From IMG/VR virus record IMGVR_UViG_3300032213_000467, positions 1 to 46,442 of that record: a stretch of DNA of 46,442 bases. One strand, 5' to 3'. The number at the start of each line of letters is the position of its first letter. Within the stretch, counting starts at the first letter, position 1. Made by a program: the position numbers and the translations under genes. Positions 40,683 to 46,442 of this stretch are shown in pieces. Source of the DNA: a virus. The notes beneath the pieces are model-generated. The model was not told the origin of the DNA, did not search any database, and saw only the letters and a program-made list of their open reading frames with translations.

Positions 40683-40687
40683 GCAAC

Positions 40688-41230
40688 ATGACAACACAAC
40701 CAGAAATCAATGAGTTCGACAATCCCGCTATATCTTCAATATCAGCGGAAAATGAGGGTTTTGTCGTTGATAACGACCAAAAGGCTGATTGGGCAATTCG
40801 CAAATTAGCAGTCATTCGGCGCAAGCAAGCCGAGAACAAAGCCATCTTCGATGCAGAGGTTATCCGCATCACGGAATGGCTCTCAACGGTCAATACAGCC
40901 CTAGACCGAGATGCCCTGTACTTTGAGGCAGTTCTTACCCCTTACGCGCTCCTACAGCGCTCTGAGGGTCGCAAAACGGTAACTTTACCCCATGGCTCAC
41001 TCAAGACTACGGCTGGTCAGCCACGCATTGAGTTCAATGATGAATCTAAATTCATTGAGTGGGCAAAGGTCAATGACCCAACACTTCTAAGAATCAAAAC
41101 TGATGTAGATAAATCTGCGTTAAAGGCTTTGATTACTGAAGAAGGTGTGGTAATTTCAACCCAAGGCGAAATTATCCCTGAAGTCAAGGTTGTACCAGCG
41201 GAAACTTCCGTCAAGTTCGTAACCGAGTAG
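40688..41230 (+). CDS. gam: Gam-like host-nuclease inhibitor / DNA-end protector
   Basis: From ATG 40688 the 180-aa product contains ADWAIRKLAVIRRKQAENKA, then IRITEWLSTVNTALDRDALY and LHG-like KTVTLPHGSLKTTAGQPRIE, the pattern of Mu Gam-like proteins. These bind DNA ends and block RecBCD/AdnAB-type exonucleases. It is the first gene after the strong promoter and is followed by an ERF annealing protein, a coherent recombination pair. The frame is open upstream to 40550 but that part spans the promoter. Confidence 0.8.
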   Translation: MTTQPEINEFDNPAISSISAENEGFVVDNDQKADWAIRKLAVIRRKQAENKAIFDAEVIRITEWLSTVNTALDRDALYFEAVLTPYALLQRSEGRKTVTLPHGSLKTTAGQPRIEFNDESKFIEWAKVNDPTLLRIKTDVDKSALKALITEEGVVISTQGEIIPEVKVVPAETSVKFVTE

Positions 41231-41242
41231 AGAGAGAAGGCA

Positions 41243-41917
41243 ATGTCAGAAACCAAAACACTATCAATTGCTCAAGCCCTAAATGAAGTAATGAAGGAAG
41301 TTGGAGCAGTTAAGAAGAATGACCGCAACGCATCCCAAGGATTTAACTTCCGCGGAATTGATGCAGTTGTAAATGCAGTATCACCTGCACTTCAAAAGCA
41401 TGGCGTAATCGTGGTTCCCTCAGTTGAGGATTACGAATACGCTTCAGTTGAAATCGGCAAGAACCGCACGGTCATGGGTCATGTAAAAGTTAAAGTGACC
41501 TACACATTTATCGGCGCTGGTGGAGATGCAATTAAAGCCACGGTAGTCGGTGAGGCAATGGACTCAGGAGACAAGGCAACCGCTAAGGCGATGTCTGTTG
41601 CATTTCGAACAGCGCTCCTACAAACACTATCGCTACCAACTGACGAGCCAGACCCAGATAGTCAAAGTTACGAGCGTTCAGAAAAGGTCGTAGTTGATAC
41701 CAAGGCGCTCGCCAAGGCAATCTCTGAATCTTCTGACTTGGAAACACTTGCAAAGTTGGGCGCTTACATCACCAAGTACAAAGATGCGATTGAGCCATCA
41801 ATCCTTGAGACTTTACGAATTTCATTCAAGGAGGCTCAGAACCGTGTTGGCACTTCCCCAGTAGTTGAAACTTCAACCACTAAGGAGTCAAGCGATGACA
41901 CAGTTAGCGTTTCCTGA
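41243..41917 (+). CDS. erf: ERF-family single-strand annealing recombinase
   Basis: The 224-aa product has the ERF core: IAQALNEVMKEVGAVKKNDR, FRGIDAVVNAVSPALQKHGV, then GDAIKATVVGEAMDSGDKAT and AMSVAFRTALLQTLSLPTDE. ERF proteins anneal complementary strands during phage recombination and genome circularisation. It lies between Gam and a winged-helix protein whose start lies within its 3' end. Confidence 0.88.
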   Translation: MSETKTLSIAQALNEVMKEVGAVKKNDRNASQGFNFRGIDAVVNAVSPALQKHGVIVVPSVEDYEYASVEIGKNRTVMGHVKVKVTYTFIGAGGDAIKATVVGEAMDSGDKATAKAMSVAFRTALLQTLSLPTDEPDPDSQSYERSEKVVVDTKALAKAISESSDLETLAKLGAYITKYKDAIEPSILETLRISFKEAQNRVGTSPVVETSTTKESSDDTVSVS

Positions 41918-42269
41918 AGTTCCCTATAGCGGTACATCGGGCTGGTCAGGTTCAGATTCATCTGAGGAAAGAGCAAGAGTTCAAGATACAGATGGAACTA
42001 CGGGTAAGCGCCAAATCGCGGCGCTTACCTTCCTAGCCAATCGGGGCGTACATGGTTCAACTTGGAAAGAGTTGGCTGATGCCCTTGGACTTCACCATGG
42101 GTCGGCATCGGGTGTATTGTCCGTTCTCCATCTGACCGAGCGAATTGCGAGATTGAAAGAAACTCGTAACCGTTGCAAGGTTTATGTGTTACCCGAGTTC
42201 GTAGACAATCGAAAAATAGAATTACGCCAGCAAAAGAAATCATGTCCGAATTGTGGGCATCACTTCTAA
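41895..42269 (+). CDS. Winged-helix DNA-binding protein with C-terminal zinc knuckle
   Basis: From ATG 41895 (ribosome site AAGGAG at 41882-41887) the 124-aa product has a pattern common in actinophages: TSGWSGSDSSEERARVQD, RQIAALTFLANRGVHGSTWK, ELADALGLHHGSASGVLSVL, ending in CPNCGHH. The middle is a winged helix; CPNC-x-HH may bind zinc. A regulator of early genes or a replication accessory is possible. Confidence 0.75.
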   Translation: MTQLAFPEVPYSGTSGWSGSDSSEERARVQDTDGTTGKRQIAALTFLANRGVHGSTWKELADALGLHHGSASGVLSVLHLTERIARLKETRNRCKVYVLPEFVDNRKIELRQQKKSCPNCGHHF

Positions 42270-42285
42270 ATCTTGAGGAGAGAGA

Positions 42286-43050
42286 ATGACTTGGGTAAAA
42301 ATTGATGATTCATTTCCTGACCATCCAAAGATAAAAGGATTGAAGGATGATGAGTTCAGGTTGTATATGACGGCTCTTTGTTATTCGAGTCGTTATTTAA
42401 CTGACGGCGTAATCCCGTTGAACATCGTTCGAACTTTCATCGAATCTCGCTCCAAGTCGTCTCGAATCTCTGCTCTAGTTGATGCGAACCTTTGGGAAAT
42501 CGTGGCAGATAACATCGTCATTTTGTCCTACTCGGAGTATCAATTTACTAAGGAAAGAATAGAAACCGAGCGTAAATTAGCCGCTGAGCGGATGGCTAAG
42601 TCAAGAGGGTTACGGCGAACAGAAACCGTAACAGATGGCGAAGTTCAACCGCCCCATACCCATCCCATACCCATACCCATACCCATACCCAATATAGATA
42701 TACACACGAATCCTTCGGATTCGGAGTTCAATTTGTTTTGGGCTATCTATCCAAGGAAAGAAGCCAAAGGCGCGGCAAGGACAGCATTTATTAAGGCTTG
42801 CAAAAAAGCCTCCGTTGAGTTGATTATTGAGGGAGCAAAGAGATTTGCTAGTGACCCCAATCGTCAGGCTGAGTTCACGGCTCACGCATCTACTTGGCTG
42901 AATCAAGAACGCTGGACTGATGCTCCTCTACCAAGTCGCGGTAATGCCGTGACTCGTACCGAGACTTCAGTTATGCGAGCGCTTGATATTGCTCAAAAGT
43001 TTATTGATGAAGAAGAAAGAGAGAGGGCGATAGGGAATGAACCGTTCTGA
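42286..43050 (+). CDS. Phage replication initiator / replisome organiser
   Basis: The 254-aa product has an N-terminal winged-helix-like domain (WVKIDDSFPDHPKIKGLKDD, RLYMTALCYSSRYLTDGVIP). A Pro/Ile linker (HPIPIPIPIPN) is encoded by hexamer repeats. The C-terminal domain has FNLFWAIYPRKEAKGAARTA and STWLNQERWTDAP, a signature of phage O-like/DnaT-like replication proteins that recruit helicase. The initiator with internal repeats strongly recalls lambda O, whose gene contains the origin. Confidence 0.75.
   Translation: MTWVKIDDSFPDHPKIKGLKDDEFRLYMTALCYSSRYLTDGVIPLNIVRTFIESRSKSSRISALVDANLWEIVADNIVILSYSEYQFTKERIETERKLAAERMAKSRGLRRTETVTDGEVQPPHTHPIPIPIPIPNIDIHTNPSDSEFNLFWAIYPRKEAKGAARTAFIKACKKASVELIIEGAKRFASDPNRQAEFTAHASTWLNQERWTDAPLPSRGNAVTRTETSVMRALDIAQKFIDEEERERAIGNEPF
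42653..42723 (+). other. Candidate replication origin inside the initiator gene
   Basis: CCCATA repeats: a degenerate part at 42653-42663, four exact copies at 42664-42687, then CCC. An AT-rich tract (42691-42704) follows and then a perfect 7-bp hairpin with triloop (CGAATCC 42707-42713, GGATTCG 42717-42723). Repeats, AT-rich block and palindrome in that order match lambda ori architecture. Confidence 0.45.
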
Positions 43051-43432
43051 AGTAGCCCAACTTTTTGCCTACGCCTGTCTTTTTGATGGTCGGCTTCAAG
43101 CCGATGAGGGAAAGATTCTTGCGTGGGATTCCGCCCTTTTGCCAGACATGACATTTGAGTTCGCAAAGTATTTTGTGTCCATTCATTACATGAATGACGA
43201 AAAGGTTATTGCTCCCGTATATTTCAACAAAGAATGGGTTCGACAGCGACAAAATGAAAGAGACCGAGAAGCAACCCAGCGCTATATGTTGGAGTTGGAA
43301 GATACTCGGGCAAAAGCGGCAACACCAGAACAAGTGAATTTTTATCTATCTCAGATTCGGGAAACATTAGCGAAAGGCAAATCAAGTGCTGATATGGCAG
43401 ATGGTGGCGGAGAGGTGGCATCTGACTTATGA
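43037..43432 (+). CDS. Helicase-loader-like replication protein (G39P type)
   Basis: The 131-aa product starts MNRSEVAQLFAYACLFDGRL and has AWDSALLPDMTFEFAKYFVS, then VYFNKEWVRQRQ followed by a charged helix. The N-terminal pattern is shared with G39P-like helicase loader/replisome proteins that actinophages place after the initiator. It overlaps the initiator's 3' end. The call is tentative. Confidence 0.55.
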   Translation: MNRSEVAQLFAYACLFDGRLQADEGKILAWDSALLPDMTFEFAKYFVSIHYMNDEKVIAPVYFNKEWVRQRQNERDREATQRYMLELEDTRAKAATPEQVNFYLSQIRETLAKGKSSADMADGGGEVASDL

Positions 43433-43539
43433 GGATATTCCGATTTGCAGATTGGCTTCGATTACGGCGCTACAAACGAGCGAACATATCTGCTCTGGTT
43501 GCACAGAATCTTTGGCGAACGCGAGACTCCAATGGCTAA
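43429..43539 (+). CDS. Small basic protein (36 aa)
   Basis: An ATG overlapping the previous stop (ATGA) opens a 36-codon frame ending TAA, which overlaps the HNH start (ATGGCTAA). The product (MRIFRFADWLRLRRYKRANI, SALVAQNLWRTRDSNG) is strongly basic and helical. Perfect stop/start overlap on both sides supports a real gene. Nucleic-acid binding is possible. Confidence 0.55.
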   Translation: MRIFRFADWLRLRRYKRANISALVAQNLWRTRDSNG

Positions 43540-43918
43540 ACCTAAACTCAAAGTAGGCGATGAGGTTCGCTTCACCGTTTTCGTCAGAGCCAATTACCGA
43601 TGCGAAAAGTGCGGAGGCATGGGTGATTATTTTGGCTGGTCAGTTCACCATAGAGTTGCAAGAAAAATGGGTGGCTCTCGTAACGAGCAATTGCATTTTC
43701 CCGCTAACTTGATTCTTCTTTGTGGCTCGGGAGTTACTGGGTGTCATGGATGGGTTGAGTCTTATCGAGATAAGGCTAGGGAGCGAGGATTCTTACTCAC
43801 TAAAGTTGAATCCGCCGAGGAAATTCCTTTCATTGACGATAACGGTAAAGCGTGGAAAATCTTCAATGACGGGGAGAAATGGGAATTCGACAGGAGTTCG
43901 GGTGACCCTTATCTTTAA
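43532..43918 (+). CDS. HNH endonuclease-like protein
   Basis: From ATG 43532 the 128-aa product has the HNH layout: YRCEKCGG (Cys pair), WSVHHRVARKMGG (catalytic His pair), then PANLILLCGSG and a closing GCHGWVES. The frame is open to TTG 43445, but that stretch overlaps the small basic gene. HNH nucleases in this position act in recombination, packaging or homing. It is flanked by the small basic gene and RusA. Confidence 0.75.
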   Translation: MAKPKLKVGDEVRFTVFVRANYRCEKCGGMGDYFGWSVHHRVARKMGGSRNEQLHFPANLILLCGSGVTGCHGWVESYRDKARERGFLLTKVESAEEIPFIDDNGKAWKIFNDGEKWEFDRSSGDPYL

Positions 43919-43921
43919 GCC

Positions 43922-44329
43922 ATGGATTGCCTGTGCAGAACCGATGAACATGAACAACTCGTCTACCGCCTTGAGTTGGCGCAACGCCCTTGGACAACCA
44001 ACGGGGAACGCGCTGGCAACCGATGGGAACGGGCTGAGTTGGTCAAGACTTGGCGCTCGGCATTTTATGTTCTGGCTAAATCAGAAAAGATGCCAGAGAT
44101 GGAATGGATTTCAGTTACAGTCGAACCTCACCAAAAAGGGGGTCGCCTACAGGATGTAGGGGCGTGTAACCCAGCAGTAAAAGCGGCAATTGACGGAATC
44201 GTTGATGCAGGTATTTTGCCAGATGACTCATCTAAGTTTATGAAGTCTCTGATATTTCTACCTCCTCAAAACGATAGAAATTCATTAGTTCTATACATAA
44301 GAGGGGCAAAGAAAGAGAGGAAAGCATGA
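43922..44329 (+). CDS. rusA: RusA-like Holliday junction resolvase
   Basis: The 135-aa product contains the RusA region VGACNPAVKAAIDGIVDAGI and LPDDSSKFMKSLIFLP, in which conserved acidic residues (first Asp before VGAC, Asp in AIDG, Asp pair in LPDD) coordinate Mg2+. It cuts four-way junctions made during replication and recombination. It starts four bases after the HNH stop, and its stop overlaps the next start. Confidence 0.8.
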   Translation: MDCLCRTDEHEQLVYRLELAQRPWTTNGERAGNRWERAELVKTWRSAFYVLAKSEKMPEMEWISVTVEPHQKGGRLQDVGACNPAVKAAIDGIVDAGILPDDSSKFMKSLIFLPPQNDRNSLVLYIRGAKKERKA

Positions 44330-44526
44330 ACTGGAATTTAATATTGACTGTAGTAGGATTATTTACTACTCTTGTATTATTCGCACCTATTTTTATTGCT
44401 TATGCACTTGCTTATCACAAAGCAAAAATGAGCGCAGAGTTAGAGGCGATTAGACAAAATAAAAGGATGTTCCATCCAAGCAATGACGACATCAATTGGG
44501 AAGAAATCTTCGAAGGAGAGAAATAA
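44326..44526 (+). CDS. Small membrane protein (66 aa)
   Basis: The product has one N-terminal membrane segment (LILTVVGLFTTLVLFAPIFI, continuing to about residue 30) followed by a charged cytoplasmic helix and acidic tail. Start overlaps the RusA stop (ATGA) and stop overlaps the next ATG. A host-takeover or superinfection-related role is a guess. Confidence 0.65.
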   Translation: MNWNLILTVVGLFTTLVLFAPIFIAYALAYHKAKMSAELEAIRQNKRMFHPSNDDINWEEIFEGEK

Positions 44527-44825
44527 TGAGCGATGTACAGACAGCAGAACAATTAGATGGTCGTGGTTTAGATGAAGTTCGTATGCTTACAAACGCAATG
44601 CGAGAACATCAAAATCAGATTTCAGATTTAGGTAAGCGCCGTAAGCAGTTGATTTTGCGACTCCGCAAACAGCGTATTACATACCGCGAGATTGCAGATG
44701 CTATGGGAGTTTCAGAGCAGTTGATTTACAAAATCATCCGTAACGATATTGACCGAGCGCCCGTCTATGACGAGGCTGGAAATTTAGTACGCCGTAGAGG
44801 TCGCCCAGCAAAACCAGCGCTGTAA
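44526..44825 (+). CDS. Helix-turn-helix protein with AT-hook-like tail
   Basis: From ATG 44526 the 99-aa product has a helical N-terminus, an HTH resembling a resolvase/sigma region-4 helix pair (ITYREIADAMGVSEQLIYKI) and a C-terminal RRGRPAKPAL that looks like an AT hook. It could regulate late genes or DNA structure. GGAGAG precedes the start; the frame open to 44496 is not needed. Confidence 0.7.
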   Translation: MSDVQTAEQLDGRGLDEVRMLTNAMREHQNQISDLGKRRKQLILRLRKQRITYREIADAMGVSEQLIYKIIRNDIDRAPVYDEAGNLVRRRGRPAKPAL

Positions 44826-44857
44826 GCCTTTACTTAGAGAGAGTTAGGTAAAGAGTA

Positions 44858-45931
44858 ATGAAGTTTATTGAGTTATTTGCTGGCATTGGTGCATTTCGCC
44901 TCGGACTTGAAAACACAGGTCACGAATGTGTGTGGGCTAATGAATGGCTAGAGAAACCTAGGAGTATTTATGAAAGAAACTTTGGAGACAAACCAGACGG
45001 CAGAGACATTAGAGATGTTTCCGCTGGAGACCTTCCAGATGCCGACCTCCTCGTTGGAGGATTTCCTTGTGCAACTTTTTCAACTGCGGGAAATAGAACA
45101 GGGTTCTCTTTGGAGGACACTAGAGGCACACTCGCTTTTGAAATGTTTCGCCTCGCTCGGGATAAAGGAATACCGTACATCTTATTTGAGAATGTCAAAG
45201 GACTCCTCAACCACGACAAAGGAAGAACCTTTGGAATCATCTTGGCAGTCTTGGATGAAATGGGGTATGACTGTCAATGGGAGTTGCTTGACAGCCAAAA
45301 CTTCGGCATCCCACAGCACCGAGAGCGGGTATTCCTTATCGCAAATCTTAGAAGTCACGCCAGACCCAAAGTATTCCCTATCGGAAAAACAGGTAGCGGA
45401 GATAATGAGACGAACATCCGCCAACAAAAAGGAAGGCAGGGGCTTTTCTCCGACATTTCTCCAACCATAGATGCTCATTACTACAAAGGCGGGAACTCTC
45501 GACCTTATGTAGTTGAGACATGGAGCCGTAGAGATAAAGCAATGCGTACCTACGATGAAGGAATAGTTCCGACTCTCCTTGCTCAGATGGGTACAGGCGG
45601 TGGCAATGTGCCATTTGTTCGCCCTGTTTTAGATGTAGCCCGAGTCAATAAGAGTCCGAATGGTCGGATGATTAAAGATGATGGTGACCCGATGTACACA
45701 ATTACCGCGCAAGATAGACACGGAGTTCAAATCGGAGACGAGGAGAATTTCGGGATTCGTAAACTTACACCGCTTGAGTGCGAGCGCTTGCAAGGTTTAC
45801 CTGATGGATGGACAGAGTTCTATGCAGACGGGTCAAGAGTTCCAGACACACAGCGCTACGAAAGATGTGGGCGCACGATAACAATTCCAGTAGTTGAAGC
45901 AATGGGGAGAAAATTACATGAGTTCTACTGA
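44858..45931 (+). CDS. dcm: DNA (cytosine-5-)-methyltransferase
   Basis: The 357-aa protein has C5-methylase motifs: FAGIGAFRLG (I), GGFPCATFS (IV, catalytic C71), ENVKG (VI, 111-115), QHRERV (VIII, 153-158) and RKLTPLECERLQG plus ITIPVVEAMG (IX-X). The target-recognition region (about 175-285) is moderate in size. No paired restriction gene is visible, so it probably protects phage DNA against host restriction. The stop lies inside the next gene's start region. Confidence 0.92.
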   Translation: MKFIELFAGIGAFRLGLENTGHECVWANEWLEKPRSIYERNFGDKPDGRDIRDVSAGDLPDADLLVGGFPCATFSTAGNRTGFSLEDTRGTLAFEMFRLARDKGIPYILFENVKGLLNHDKGRTFGIILAVLDEMGYDCQWELLDSQNFGIPQHRERVFLIANLRSHARPKVFPIGKTGSGDNETNIRQQKGRQGLFSDISPTIDAHYYKGGNSRPYVVETWSRRDKAMRTYDEGIVPTLLAQMGTGGGNVPFVRPVLDVARVNKSPNGRMIKDDGDPMYTITAQDRHGVQIGDEENFGIRKLTPLECERLQGLPDGWTEFYADGSRVPDTQRYERCGRTITIPVVEAMGRKLHEFY

Positions 45932-46442
45932 GCCATTTTCATTTGACACGATTACAGACTTTGATGACCACATCGCTAAGTCCATCCCAAATTACCATCT
46001 TTTGAATGATTCAGTTCGAGACTTGGCTACCTTTTATGCAAAAGAAGATTTCAGCATAGTTGATTTAGGATGCTCGACAGGCAAACTTCTTGAGTCCATT
46101 CCCTTTGAGGGAGCAAAACTTGGGATTGATATTTCTGACAACCTTCTCCCAGATAGCCATGACAATGTTGAGTTTGTCCGTAAAGACTTAAGAGCATTTA
46201 AGAATTTGCGTGGTCTTGGTGCCACTCCTTCTCTTGTCCTCTCACTCTTTACGCTTCAGTTCCTCCCATTGGCAGACCGCCCTAATATCCTGAGCCTTGT
46301 CTACGATGAGTTGGCTGAAGGCGGGGCTTTTATCTGGGCTGAGAAAGTGCATGAGGAGTCTGGAGAACTTGAGCGTGTTATGAATTCGGCGTACTACGAC
46401 TTCAAGCGCCTTCACTTCAGCGCATCCGAGATTATGAAGAAG
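45918..46442 (+). CDS. SAM-dependent methyltransferase, CmoA-like (partial, runs off window)
   Basis: From ATG 45918, 175 codons remain open to the right edge. Motif I is VDLGCSTGKLLESI (about 48-61). N-terminal FDDHIAKSIPNYHLLN and a later YYDFKRLHFSASEIMKK resemble CmoA-type tRNA wobble-uridine methyltransferases and their phage relatives. Substrate unproven. The 3' end is missing. It overlaps the C5 methylase by 14 bases. Confidence 0.7.
   Translation, partial: MSSTEPFSFDTITDFDDHIAKSIPNYHLLNDSVRDLATFYAKEDFSIVDLGCSTGKLLESIPFEGAKLGIDISDNLLPDSHDNVEFVRKDLRAFKNLRGLGATPSLVLSLFTLQFLPLADRPNILSLVYDELAEGGAFIWAEKVHEESGELERVMNSAYYDFKRLHFSASEIMKK

Noticed and set aside
42653-42690. CRISPR-like short repeats
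   Set aside because: Repeats are contiguous hexamers without spacers and lie inside a coding gene.
43722-44159. 145-aa forward frame overlapping HNH and RusA
   Set aside because: It spans two better-supported genes in a third frame with no domain pattern.
1-46442. Closing of the window ends as a circular genome
   Set aside because: Joining the last codon to base 1 keeps a frame open but gives an unnatural continuation of the methyltransferase; terminase is also missing, so the window is treated as a fragment.

Overview
The window is a contiguous stretch of a tailed-phage (Caudoviricetes, siphovirus-like) genome. Every gene I can support lies on the + strand, and genes are tightly packed with many ATGA or TAATG stop/start overlaps. 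Two tandem WhiB-family genes, found only in actinobacteria and their phages, a transglycosylase of the actinobacterial type and several actinophage-type replication genes indicate an actinobacterial host. Base composition looks AT-richer than Streptomyces or Mycobacterium phages (by eye, mid-40s % GC). That would fit low-GC aquatic Actinobacteria, but this is inference. No terminase, integrase, tRNA or CRISPR is visible, and the last gene runs off the right edge, so the genome continues outside the window.

Layout. 1-278: non-coding leader full of hairpins. 279-2638: secreted transglycosylase, two WhiB-like regulators, SSB and small unknowns. 2648-5083: portal and MuF-type head protein. 5080-14977: a run of multidomain proteins joined by a recurring HxxHDQxxHGxWA signature (11 copies). 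Their domains include GNAT-like, ADP-ribosyltransferase (three), HELAH metallopeptidase, ParB-like, RelA/SpoT-like and uncharacterised modules. The run ends with an XkdF-type prohead protease and a TUDOR-like protein. 15342-17563: scaffold, decoration protein and major capsid protein, followed by an intrinsic terminator. 17629-25871: fibre/adhesin cassette with paralogous modules and two glycine-rich adhesins, unusually placed between the capsid and the connector genes. 25871-27495: head-tail connector, closure, neck and tail-terminator proteins.

27477-30552: a non-structural island (Com-like zinc protein, HTH protein, metallophosphoesterase, DUF6378-like protein, OB-fold-like protein). 30675-39501: tail module, with two tandem tail-tube paralogues, tail assembly chaperones with a probable +1 frameshift, tape measure and distal tail proteins. 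39557-40634: lysis cassette (holin, CHAP endolysin, membrane protein). 40688-46442: early/replication module (Gam, ERF, winged-helix protein, replication initiator with a lambda-like internal origin candidate, helicase-loader-like protein, HNH, RusA, HTH, C5 DNA methyltransferase and a CmoA-like methyltransferase that is cut by the window edge).

The most striking system is the HDQ-tagged effector array between the MuF protein and the prohead protease. It looks like a modular set of virion-associated enzymes that could be packaged, possibly processed by the protease, and delivered to the host with the DNA. Domain identities are motif-based; the delivery and processing model is inference.
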